Source: Akkermansia sp. (GTDB lineage: Bacteria; Verrucomicrobiota; Verrucomicrobiia; Verrucomicrobiales; Akkermansiaceae). Taken from it: 64,000 nt of DNA. This document shows positions 8,046 to 16,591 of the stretch, one piece after another (the first letter of the stretch is position 1; every line of letters starts with the position of its first letter). The DNA is taken from assembly GCA_022787425.1 (NCBI GenBank), contig JALFWB010000003.1:36377-100376 (forward strand), given 5' to 3'. A program made the translations under genes and the position numbers. Under the pieces are notes generated by a model. It was given only the letters and a program-made list of their open reading frames with translations. It was not told the origin of the DNA and searched no databases.

Positions 8046-8519
8046 ATGTCTGATCCTGTACCAGAAGTTGCCTTTTGGGGCAATGCGAAGCACAAACTGG
8101 ACCCGAAGAGTCGGGTCGCAGTACCTGCGGAATGGCGAACTGCCCCGGGCAGCTCGCTGAGGATGCTTGCCGCCCTGAGCGAGGGCTACCCGGTGCTCAA
8201 ATGCTACACCGAGGCAGGATTTGCCGAGAAGATCGCGAGCATTCGCCGGGAAGCCAAAGAGCAAGGGGTAACACCGGTAAAGATCGACCACTATGTCGGC
8301 GTGATCACCGGTCAATGCTTCGTGGGAGAGATCAGCTCACAGGGCAAACTGCTCATTCCCAAGGCCCAGCGAGAGCGTCTGCGCCTTGAAGACCTCGTCT
8401 CCATTGTGGGACGCGGTGCGTATTTCGAGCTCTGGAATCCGGATGAATTCGCCATCGTAAGCAGTCCGGAGGCCATGCAGCAGATTGAACTGGACAAGAT
8501 GTTCGGCATTCTTACCTGA
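8046..8519 (+). CDS. mraZ: transcriptional regulator MraZ
   Basis: First gene of the cluster. MraZ is a ring-forming AbrB-like DNA-binding protein that controls the division and cell-wall operon in other bacteria. This copy has 157 residues and the expected tandem arrangement: an N-terminal half with KHKLDPKSRVAVPAEWR and a C-terminal half with ISSQGKLLIPKAQRERLRL, each matching the conserved SWITCH-like strand-helix motif. It lies 195 bases after ruvC behind a promoter of its own. Its stop codon overlaps the rsmH start by one base (TGATG), implying translational coupling. Confidence 0.93.
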   Translation: MSDPVPEVAFWGNAKHKLDPKSRVAVPAEWRTAPGSSLRMLAALSEGYPVLKCYTEAGFAEKIASIRREAKEQGVTPVKIDHYVGVITGQCFVGEISSQGKLLIPKAQRERLRLEDLVSIVGRGAYFELWNPDEFAIVSSPEAMQQIELDKMFGILT

Positions 8520-9979
8520 TGAGCTACTCAAGAGTCACATATTCTGCCCCGGTCGAGGCAACGGGCATCTGTTACCGAGTGTTGATATGGGAAGACGGGC
8601 TACTGCCGGAAGAAGCCTTGGCTTCCCTGCGGACGCAACGCGCCGAGTTGTTAGCAGCCATGCGCGATGCCGGGCTCAAGGGATCCCGCGGCAAGCTGGC
8701 CGCTTTGACAGCAGAACTGAAGGAGCTGAACAAGCGCAGCATTGAAGCCCCGCTGGCTGCTCTACCCGCTCAGCCGGATTTTTTCGCGCGCGCGCATCAG
8801 GCAGGCGCGGTTTGGAGCCGTGAAGCCGGGGTACAGGCCTTCTGCATTGCCCCAGGACATGCTGTCATCCTTCTGCGCCCGACCGGTGAGGAGGGGATCG
8901 ACAGTACGCTCTCCCGGCTGACATCCGCCACGCCGGACATCACTTGGTGCTCCACACCCCTCATCGAGGCAATCTCTGATGCCGAGGCTGCGGAGATTGC
9001 GTCTGACTATCGCAATTCTGTCGACCGGGAAGAAGAGAGTGACAACGAGGACACCTCGGCTGCCCCCTTCCACCACATCACCGTACTGCGGAATGAAGCC
9101 GTTTCGGCCCTGCAGGCAGCCCCCGGACGCATTCTCGTGGATGCGACACTGGGCGGCGGCGGTCACAGCGAGCTCATGCTGGAGCGCGGTGCAGAGGTAT
9201 GGGGCATCGACCAAGATCCTACCGCCCGCAAAGCAGCTCGTCGGCGCTTGGCCGCCTACGGAGACCGCCTGCATGTGCTGGCCGGAAACTTCCGCAATGC
9301 AGCGCAGATGCTGCAGGAAGCCGGGGCCCCGCTCGCCGATGGACTGTTGGCGGACATCGGTATCTCCTCCCCCCAGGTGGACTGCGCAGAACGCGGCTTC
9401 TCCTTCAACGCTGATGGTCCGCTGGACATGCGCATGAATCCATCAGCCCCGCAAAGCGCGGCCGATTTGGTCAACAACGCCACGGAAGAGGAATTGGCCG
9501 ACATCCTGCACCGATACGGCGAAGAGCGCGCCGCACGCGCCATCGCTCGTCGCATTGTGCAAGAGCGCAGCAAAGCCCCTCTGACCACCACCAAGCAGCT
9601 CGCCGACCTCATCGGAAGCGTGCTGCCGCGCAAAGGCAAACAGCACCCGGCCACCCGCAGTTTCCAAGCCCTGCGTATCGCCGTCAATGACGAACTCGGT
9701 GCCTTGGAGGACTTGCTGCACAGTGCCATGGGTATGCTGAAGAGCGGCGGACGCTTCGCCGTCATCACCTTTCACAGCTTGGAGGATCGCGCCGTCAAGC
9801 ACTTCTTCGAGCAAATCACCCGCCCGGAGATTGACCGCCCGGAATGGCCGGCACCGCGTCCCAACCCGGACTGCACGGCTCGCCTCATCACCCGAAAACC
9901 CATCATCCCGGGCGAGGCCGAACTGGCTGCCAACCCACGCGCCCGCAGTGCCAAATTACGCGTTGTAGAAAAACTTTAA
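8519..9979 (+). CDS. rsmH: 16S rRNA (cytosine-1402-N4)-methyltransferase RsmH with a long N-terminal extension
   Basis: The C-terminal 300 residues are a complete RsmH (MraW), the enzyme that methylates C1402 of 16S rRNA. Evidence is HITVLRNEAV at about residue 186, the SAM motif DATLGGGGHS, DGLLADIGISSPQVD, the ERGFSF segment, and FHSLEDR near the end. The unusual part is the first 185 residues, which precede the point where RsmH normally begins. They contain a helical segment (about residues 32-75) and mixed strands, then an acidic linker (REEESDNED). I do not recognise this extra domain. The start at 8519 is supported by the TGATG overlap with mraZ. A separate in-frame start close to residue 186 is not evident. 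Confidence 0.93.
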   Translation: MSYSRVTYSAPVEATGICYRVLIWEDGLLPEEALASLRTQRAELLAAMRDAGLKGSRGKLAALTAELKELNKRSIEAPLAALPAQPDFFARAHQAGAVWSREAGVQAFCIAPGHAVILLRPTGEEGIDSTLSRLTSATPDITWCSTPLIEAISDAEAAEIASDYRNSVDREEESDNEDTSAAPFHHITVLRNEAVSALQAAPGRILVDATLGGGGHSELMLERGAEVWGIDQDPTARKAARRRLAAYGDRLHVLAGNFRNAAQMLQEAGAPLADGLLADIGISSPQVDCAERGFSFNADGPLDMRMNPSAPQSAADLVNNATEEELADILHRYGEERAARAIARRIVQERSKAPLTTTKQLADLIGSVLPRKGKQHPATRSFQALRIAVNDELGALEDLLHSAMGMLKSGGRFAVITFHSLEDRAVKHFFEQITRPEIDRPEWPAPRPNPDCTARLITRKPIIPGEAELAANPRARSAKLRVVEKL

Positions 9980-9994
9980 CCCACCTTACCACAT

Positions 9995-10333
9995 ATGCCG
10001 GTATCCAAGAAATCATCACATGAAATTCCGTTTTCCTTCCTTTGCTGGATGGTCATCTTCACCGTTGTCACAGCTCTCTGCGGCGTCTGCTACGCAACGC
10101 TCAAGAATGAGCACGTTGCCGTGCGCACGGAGATCAACAAGATCGAGCGAGAGATTGCCGAGCGGCGCATGAATACCAAGCAATACCAAGCCAAAGCCAC
10201 CGGCGTGTGTAACCGCTGGGCCATGCGTGACAAGCTCGCTCAAATGGGCTCCGACCTGCAGGACATCGATCGCAATCAGATCGAGACAGCCCGCAGTATG
10301 GGGCAGACTGACATTCACACCGCCTGCAGGTAA
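9995..10333 (+). CDS. ftsL: FtsL-like division protein
   Basis: A 112-residue bitopic protein: a short cytoplasmic N terminus, one membrane helix at about residues 13-34 (FSFLCWMVIFTVVTALCGVC), then a helical, probably coiled-coil region with many K, E and R residues. Size, topology and position between rsmH and ftsI all match FtsL, a scaffold of the FtsQLB divisome subcomplex. FtsL proteins share almost no sequence, so the symbol rests on position and topology rather than on motifs. It starts 15 bases after rsmH and ends 24 bases before ftsI. Confidence 0.7.
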   Translation: MPVSKKSSHEIPFSFLCWMVIFTVVTALCGVCYATLKNEHVAVRTEINKIEREIAERRMNTKQYQAKATGVCNRWAMRDKLAQMGSDLQDIDRNQIETARSMGQTDIHTACR

Positions 10334-10357
10334 ATCAATCCTAACCCCGGCTCCGTC

Positions 10358-12664
10358 ATGAAAACGAAAGTTCCCTTCGCTTCCCGCTGCATTTTGCTGG
10401 GTGTTGCAGTCGTTGCGGCCTCACTCACCCTGACATGGCACTTGGTCGCCATGCAGGTAGAAGATGCCGACAACCGTCGAGGCATGGCTGCCGATGAATT
10501 GATTGAGGTGGAGACAATCCCCGCCCAGCGCGGCATCATCATGGATCGAAACGAAGAGATCCTGACGAACAACATCTCCGGTGCTGAACTTCTGGCAGAC
10601 CGTAATCACCTGCGAGATTTCTCCCTTGTGGTCGATGGCTTGGCTTACAATCAAGCACTTAACGACCCGAGATGGGCCACCGCTGCGGACAAGGCCGCCC
10701 GCAACAAGATCGTCCGTGATTGGGTCAATCGCCTCACCAAGAACGCCGAGGTTGACATGACACCGGAGGAGCGCCAGATTGCCCGCGCAAAAATTGACCC
10801 TAAGGACACCAAAGCCCTGTTCATGATGGACTACGACCCCGCCATCTGCGAGCAGTATTATCACCTGCACGACAAGCTGGTGGCGGATGTTCTGTGGCCC
10901 TTCTTGGCTAACGTTGAGATGCGTGATAACGATGAGGAAACAGCCGAGGAACCGCAAACGCCCCCCCAACCCAAGAGCAAGGGTAAAGGAAAGGGCAAGT
11001 CTCGTCAGGCCAAGAATCCTCCGCCTGCGCCGCCTGCACCCAAGCGTTTCATGACGCGCGAGGACATCATCGAAATGATTGCTCAAGATAAGACCATTGC
11101 CGCCAACAAGGAGGCAGTGGCCCGGGGAGAAGCCCCCAAGCGCCTCCGCATGTCCATTAAACTGGCGCGGGGACTGAATATCGACACGGCTGAAAAGATT
11201 CGTCAAGCTCTGGCGAATGCTCACCTGCGCGGCATCGTTGTCCAGACAACTCGTCGTCGTTCCTACGTCACCCCCACCCTGCTCAGCCATGTGATCGGGT
11301 ACGTTGACCACGAGAACAAAGGCGTCAGCGGAGTGGAATCCGTGTTCAACAGCTATTTGGCCGGTTGCGATGGGCTGCGGGAATACCGCCACAATGCCCG
11401 CGGCCAAGTACTCTCCGACCTAAACGACCGCTATCTGCCGCCCAAGCACGGCCTCAATCTGCGCCTGACCATTGATATGCGTATACAGTCCATTTTGGAG
11501 CAAGAGCTGGACAAGGGCATGCGCTATTACCATGCTTCCCGCGGCTGCATGATTGCCGTAGACCCCAAAACAGGCGATATTCTCGGCATGGTGAGCCGCC
11601 CGGCTTTTGACCTGAACACCAAGGAAATCATCACCCCGAACGGTAAATTCCGCCGGGGCGAGCTCAAGGATCGCGCGGGTAATGTCATCGGTGGTGACTT
11701 TAACTTCGCCTGTCAGACACGTTACGAGCCGGGCTCCACCTTCAAATCCATCACCGTGAGCGCGGCGGTGGATACAGGCGTCTTCGGCATCAACTCAGTT
11801 GTCTCGGCAGCACCCTACGTTGTCGCCGGGGCTCGTCCCATCACGGATGCTCCCTTCAATTACGGAGCACTCAGTCTCGCCGGGGGGCTCAAGAAGTCCA
11901 GCAACCCGGTCAACGCACGCGTGGCCATCACCTGCGGATGGAAGCGCTTCAAGGAATATTTGGATCGCTTCGGCGTCACCCAGCCCACCGGCATTCCGCT
12001 TCCCAGCGGTGGTTCATGCCATGTCTCGAACGGTGCCAACCCTGTCAACCTCTCCCGCATGGCATATGGTTATGCCATCTCGGTCTCCCCGCTCCACATG
12101 GCCATGGTCTATTCCACCATCGCCAACAAAGGCGTACGCATGGCCCCCCGACTCATTGACAAGGTTATCACGGCCGAGGGGGAGGTGTATGATGAGTGCC
12201 CCCCGCAAACCGTTTGCCGGGTCATGAAAGAAAAGACCGCAAAGGAGCTGCTGGGAGCCTTGGAGAGTGTCACCGAGCGCACCGGGCCCGGAGGACGAGG
12301 CACGGCCACGCGAGCCGCCATCCCCGGCTTCCGCATCGGCGGTAAGACCGGCACCGCCAAGAAAGTCGGTGCGCATCGACTGTACACCGATAACCTTTAC
12401 ACCGTCTCCTTCGCCGGCATCCTGCCCGTTGACGACCCCAAATTGGTCATCATGACGGTCATTGACGAACCGCACCCCACCGATTGTAACCCCGGCGGCG
12501 GCACGGTGGCAGCCCCCATCTTCCGCGCAGCGGCCCTGCGCATTATCGAGCTTCTCAACATTCAGCCGAGCAATGCCGAGGAATACGAGAAATTCCGCAA
12601 CGAGCAGCGGAGTGAGCAAGCGGCACAAGCAGAACAACCCAAAAAACCGAACAAGCATGCATAA
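10358..12664 (+). CDS. ftsI: septal peptidoglycan transpeptidase FtsI (PBP3-type)
   Basis: A 768-residue class B penicillin-binding protein that cross-links septal peptidoglycan in the periplasm. It has an N-terminal membrane anchor (about residues 10-31), the pedestal start IPAQRGIIMDRN, and the three transpeptidase motifs: STFK in PGSTFKS (about residue 458), SSN in LKKSSNPV, and KTG in GGKTGTAKK (about residue 661). It is longer than usual (about 590) because of a low-complexity insert at about residues 190-227, rich in P, K and G, inside the pedestal region. Its last 8 bases overlap the murE start. Confidence 0.93.
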   Translation: MKTKVPFASRCILLGVAVVAASLTLTWHLVAMQVEDADNRRGMAADELIEVETIPAQRGIIMDRNEEILTNNISGAELLADRNHLRDFSLVVDGLAYNQALNDPRWATAADKAARNKIVRDWVNRLTKNAEVDMTPEERQIARAKIDPKDTKALFMMDYDPAICEQYYHLHDKLVADVLWPFLANVEMRDNDEETAEEPQTPPQPKSKGKGKGKSRQAKNPPPAPPAPKRFMTREDIIEMIAQDKTIAANKEAVARGEAPKRLRMSIKLARGLNIDTAEKIRQALANAHLRGIVVQTTRRRSYVTPTLLSHVIGYVDHENKGVSGVESVFNSYLAGCDGLREYRHNARGQVLSDLNDRYLPPKHGLNLRLTIDMRIQSILEQELDKGMRYYHASRGCMIAVDPKTGDILGMVSRPAFDLNTKEIITPNGKFRRGELKDRAGNVIGGDFNFACQTRYEPGSTFKSITVSAAVDTGVFGINSVVSAAPYVVAGARPITDAPFNYGALSLAGGLKKSSNPVNARVAITCGWKRFKEYLDRFGVTQPTGIPLPSGGSCHVSNGANPVNLSRMAYGYAISVSPLHMAMVYSTIANKGVRMAPRLIDKVITAEGEVYDECPPQTVCRVMKEKTAKELLGALESVTERTGPGGRGTATRAAIPGFRIGGKTGTAKKVGAHRLYTDNLYTVSFAGILPVDDPKLVIMTVIDEPHPTDCNPGGGTVAAPIFRAAALRIIELLNIQPSNAEEYEKFRNEQRSEQAAQAEQPKKPNKHA

Positions 12665-14180
12665 CAAGCAACTTTTCACCATACTCCCCGGTGCCGTCTG
12701 TACCGGAAAACTGAAGAAGCCGCTGAGTCTGCTGACCGATGACAGCCGCCGCGTGATACCCGGCAGCTGCTACATCGCCGTAAGGGGGACTCAGTTTGAC
12801 GGACACACCGCCATACCGGACGCGATTGCCGCCGGTGCAACGGCCATCGTAGCCGAGCTCCCCTGCCCTCCCGATCTCGCTGAGAGCGGGATCTTCTGGG
12901 TTCAGGTTCCGGATACGCACGAAGCAGACGGACTGCTGATGAGCGCGTGGCATGATTTTCCCAGCGAGCAGTTGGTGATGCTGGGTGTGACCGGCACCAA
13001 CGGCAAAACGACCATCAGCTATCTGACCAATGCCGTGTTCCGCACCGTGTGGCAACGTGCCGGGCTCATCGGCACCATCATCTGCGATGACGGCGCCACT
13101 CGTTCGGCCTCGCACAATACCACACCCGGCTGTGCCGAGTTGCAAAGTCTTTTGGCATCCATGGTCAAAAACGGCTGCCGCGCCTGCGCCATGGAGGTCT
13201 CATCCCATGCTTTGGTGCAGTGTCGCACTGCCGGCACCAACTTCCGCGTCGGTATCTTCACAAACCTCACCCAGGACCACTTGGATTTCCACAAGACCAT
13301 GGAGGCCTACTACGAGGCCAAGAAACTCCTCTTCACCCGCATGGCGGAGTGGGATCCCAAGTCCGTGGCCGTCATCAACATCGATGATGCCTACGGACGC
13401 AGACTGGCGGGGGAAATGGCCCCGCGCATGAAGGTACGCACCTTCGGTACGGCCAAGGATGCCGACTTCCGGGCCGTACCCAAACTCCTCTCCCTCAAGG
13501 GCAGCCAATATGAGCTGAATTACCGGGGGAAGAGCTACTTGGTGCGCACGCCGCTCATCGGGGAATTCAACGTCTCCAACAGCTTGGCAGCCTTGGCAGG
13601 TGTAGTAGCCGCCGGAGTCAGCATTCGGGATGCCATCAACTGCTTGGCCCAGAGCCCGCAGGTGCCCGGTCGCATGGAGCTGGTGAGCAGCGTGAACAAT
13701 GTCCAATCCTTCGTAGATTATGCCCACACCCCGGACGCCGTGGAGAACGTCTGCCGCACGATGAAGGCACTCTGCCGCTCCGGCAGACTCATCACGGTAT
13801 TCGGCTGCGGCGGCGACCGCGACCGCACCAAGCGTCCCCTGATGGGTGAAGCTGCCGCCAAACACAGCGACATCTGCCTAGTTACGAGTGACAACCCTCG
13901 TTCCGAGGATCCCGAGGCCATCATCGATGAAATCATGCCCGGTATTCCCACCCCCAAGCAGCACCGCATCACGGACCGCGAGCAGGCCATCCGCGCTGCA
14001 CTGGAGCTGGCCGTTCCGGGGGATGTGGTACTCATCGCCGGTAAGGGGCATGAGAATTATCAAATCTTCAAGGACGAGACAATCAACTTCTCGGATGCCG
14101 CCGTTGTGCGCAAGTACTACGCTGAGCGCAATCCGGAGGGCCGCTCCGTTCCCTCCCGCAAACCGGATAACCACGCCTGA
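12657..14180 (+). CDS. murE: UDP-MurNAc-L-Ala-D-Glu:meso-diaminopimelate ligase
   Basis: Cytoplasmic Mur ligase that adds the third residue of the peptidoglycan stem peptide. It has 507 residues when started at MHNKQL; an upstream in-frame ATG would read far into ftsI and add non-family sequence. It shows the TDDSRRV N-terminal motif, the ATP loop GVTGTNGKTT, and the HTPDAVENV segment. The DNPRSEDP motif at about residue 412 is the known determinant for meso-diaminopimelate, so the cell wall should be of the DAP type. The start lies inside the last codons of ftsI (8-base overlap), so translation is coupled. Confidence 0.95.
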   Translation: MHNKQLFTILPGAVCTGKLKKPLSLLTDDSRRVIPGSCYIAVRGTQFDGHTAIPDAIAAGATAIVAELPCPPDLAESGIFWVQVPDTHEADGLLMSAWHDFPSEQLVMLGVTGTNGKTTISYLTNAVFRTVWQRAGLIGTIICDDGATRSASHNTTPGCAELQSLLASMVKNGCRACAMEVSSHALVQCRTAGTNFRVGIFTNLTQDHLDFHKTMEAYYEAKKLLFTRMAEWDPKSVAVINIDDAYGRRLAGEMAPRMKVRTFGTAKDADFRAVPKLLSLKGSQYELNYRGKSYLVRTPLIGEFNVSNSLAALAGVVAAGVSIRDAINCLAQSPQVPGRMELVSSVNNVQSFVDYAHTPDAVENVCRTMKALCRSGRLITVFGCGGDRDRTKRPLMGEAAAKHSDICLVTSDNPRSEDPEAIIDEIMPGIPTPKQHRITDREQAIRAALELAVPGDVVLIAGKGHENYQIFKDETINFSDAAVVRKYYAERNPEGRSVPSRKPDNHA

Positions 14181-14190
14181 TTGACCGACC

Positions 14191-15576
14191 ATGACAAGCC
14201 TCCCCCTCCCCGATCTTATCTGCGCCACCGGCGGTACTGCCGCAATCATGGGCGAGCGCGCCATCACGGCAGGACTCACGACGGACAGTCGGCGGGTCGT
14301 TCCGGGATGCGTTTTCCTGGCCCTGAGCGGTGAGCGCTTTGACGGCAACACCTTTGCGGCAGAGGCAACGCGCAAAGGGGCTGCAGCTGTTGTGGTGTCC
14401 CGAACGGAGGGGGAATATGCGCCCGGAGCTACCGTTATTCTCGTACAGGATACACTGAAAGCCCTGCAATCCTTGGCCTCATGGTGGCGGGAGCAATTGG
14501 ATCCCCTACATGTGGTGGGGCTCACCGGGTCCTCCGGCAAGACGAGCACCAAGGACATGACCCTGGCCGTGCTGGCTCAACGCTACAAGGCCATTGCAAC
14601 CGCCGGAAACCTCAACAACCACATCGGCGTCCCCCTCAGCATTCTCGCCACCGAGAAAGGCACCGAGGCCGCTGTGTGGGAGATGGGCATGAACCACGCA
14701 GGCGAGCTCGACCCGCTCTGCCGCATGACTCGCCCACAAATCGGCATCATCACCACCATCGGCTCGGCCCACTTGGAGTTCCTCGGTAGCCGCCAGAACA
14801 TCGCGCAGGAAAAGTGCACGGTAGCGCGTTCTCTGCCGAAGGAAGGCTACATGATTTATCCCGCAACAGACGATTTTGCGGACTACATTGCCTCCCAGAC
14901 AGTCGCCACCCCCATCCCCGTGGGCGGCTGCGATTCCCCTGTACGCGCGCTGAACTGCCGCACCACGGCACAGGGCACGGCCTATGACCTGCACATCGAG
15001 GGGCTAGGCGAAATACGAATCAACCTCCCCGTCCCCGGGCAGCACATGGTCAGCAACAGCCTTCTGGCAGCCGCCGCAGGGTGGAAGCTCGGTTGCACCT
15101 TGGAGCAGATTGCAGCGGGCCTCTCCTCCGCCACTCTCACCAAGGGCCGCTTGGCCTGCAAGCAGGTGGAGGGCTACACCGTAGTGGACGACACCTACAA
15201 CGCCAACCCGGAGAGCATGAAAGCCGCCCTCCGAACCGTTGCCGCGCTGGAGGGTCCCAAGCGTCGCTTCGCCGTGCTCGGCAAGATGGGCGAGCTGGGC
15301 GAAGGCGGCATCGCGGCCCACGCAGAAATCGGCTGGTGTGCAGCCTCCCTCGGTTACGCCGCCGTGGTGGTGGTAGGCGAGGAATGCGCCGAGACCGATG
15401 CCCTCTGTCAAGCGGCTGCGGAAACGATCCCCGCCGTATTGGTCAACACCCCGGCAGAAGCCGCTGCCACTCTGCGCAGCATGACGGAACCGGGGGATGC
15501 CATCCTGTTCAAAGGCTCTCGCTCCGCCGGCATGGAACGCACCATGTATGAACTCTTTCCCTCATTAAAAAATTGA
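14191..15576 (+). CDS. murF: UDP-MurNAc-tripeptide:D-Ala-D-Ala ligase
   Basis: Cytoplasmic Mur ligase that adds D-alanyl-D-alanine to complete the UDP-MurNAc-pentapeptide. The 461 residues are typical. Visible motifs are TTDSRRVVPGCVFLAL at the N terminus, the ATP loop GLTGSSGKTSTKD, WEMGMNHAGE, the DDTYNANPESM motif and FKGSRSAGMER at the end. It starts 10 bases after murE and ends 4 bases before mraY. The ddl gene that makes its substrate is not in the cluster here. Confidence 0.95.
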   Translation: MTSLPLPDLICATGGTAAIMGERAITAGLTTDSRRVVPGCVFLALSGERFDGNTFAAEATRKGAAAVVVSRTEGEYAPGATVILVQDTLKALQSLASWWREQLDPLHVVGLTGSSGKTSTKDMTLAVLAQRYKAIATAGNLNNHIGVPLSILATEKGTEAAVWEMGMNHAGELDPLCRMTRPQIGIITTIGSAHLEFLGSRQNIAQEKCTVARSLPKEGYMIYPATDDFADYIASQTVATPIPVGGCDSPVRALNCRTTAQGTAYDLHIEGLGEIRINLPVPGQHMVSNSLLAAAAGWKLGCTLEQIAAGLSSATLTKGRLACKQVEGYTVVDDTYNANPESMKAALRTVAALEGPKRRFAVLGKMGELGEGGIAAHAEIGWCAASLGYAAVVVVGEECAETDALCQAAAETIPAVLVNTPAEAAATLRSMTEPGDAILFKGSRSAGMERTMYELFPSLKN

Positions 15577-15580
15577 CACC

Positions 15581-16573
15581 ATGTTCTCACCTTCCATCAA
15601 TATTCTGCTGGCCGGTCTACTGCCCTTTGCCCTGTACCTACTGCTGGGCAAGCGCATGATTGCTATTTTAACCGCCATGAAGGCGGGGCAACCCATCCGC
15701 GAGGCCTGCGCCGGAGTGAATGCCCCGGAGCACCAAGGCAAGGTAGGCACCCCCACCATGGGCGGCCTGCTGCTCATCGCCTCGGTATTAGTTGCCACCC
15801 TGCTGACGACGGACTTGACCTCGCCGCACATTCACTGCTGTCTGTTGGTCATGGTTGTCACAGCCTTCTTGGGCTTTCTGGATGACTACGCCAAAATTAC
15901 CAAGCACAGCACGGACGGAGTGAGCGGCTGGTTCAAGATCGCCCTCCAGGCCGCTGCGGCACTCGCCTGCGCGGTCTACCTTTACCACACCCTCCCCGAG
16001 GCAACCCGGGTGCACATTCCTTTCTACGGCGGCTCCGTTGACATCGGGTTCTTCTTCATTCCCTTCGCCCTGTTGGTCATCATCGGTTCCTCGAACGCCG
16101 TGAACCTGACGGACGGCTTGGACGGACTCGCCGCCGGCTGCATGATACCGGTGTGCCTTACCTTTATCCTGCTGACCGGGGTCTCAACAACCACCCCGCT
16201 TTTGCTGGCCATTGCCTCCGCCTGCATGGGCTTCTTGTGGTTTAACTGCTACCCCGCCAAGGTATTCATGGGAGACACCGGCTCATTGTCTTTGGGCGGC
16301 ACGCTGGGAGCCGTTGCCGTATGCAGCGGTACGGAACTCCTGCTGGTCATCGCGGGCGGTGTCTTTGTATCGGAGGCCGTTTCCGTGATGATTCAGGTCG
16401 GCTGGTTCAAGTACACCCGCAAGCGCTACGGCGAGGGCCGCCGCTTCTTCCGCATGGCCCCCCTGCACCACCACTTTGAACTCGGCGGATGGAAGGAAAC
16501 CCAAGTTTGTGTGCGTTTCTGGATCATCACGCTCCTCCTGTGCTTCATCGCACTGACATCTGTCATCATCTAA
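15581..16573 (+). CDS. mraY: phospho-MurNAc-pentapeptide translocase
   Basis: Polytopic inner-membrane enzyme that transfers phospho-MurNAc-pentapeptide to undecaprenyl phosphate, forming lipid I. The 330 residues with about ten hydrophobic helices are slightly short for the family (about 360). Signatures are VGTPTMGG, the catalytic FLDDYAKI, NLTDGLDGLAAG, FMGDTGSLSLGG and the magnesium/nucleotide-binding MAPLHHHFELGG. It sits between murF and murD with gaps of 4 and 18 bases. Confidence 0.96.
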   Translation: MFSPSINILLAGLLPFALYLLLGKRMIAILTAMKAGQPIREACAGVNAPEHQGKVGTPTMGGLLLIASVLVATLLTTDLTSPHIHCCLLVMVVTAFLGFLDDYAKITKHSTDGVSGWFKIALQAAAALACAVYLYHTLPEATRVHIPFYGGSVDIGFFFIPFALLVIIGSSNAVNLTDGLDGLAAGCMIPVCLTFILLTGVSTTTPLLLAIASACMGFLWFNCYPAKVFMGDTGSLSLGGTLGAVAVCSGTELLLVIAGGVFVSEAVSVMIQVGWFKYTRKRYGEGRRFFRMAPLHHHFELGGWKETQVCVRFWIITLLLCFIALTSVII

Positions 16574-16591
16574 TTTTCCCCTCTTAGGACC

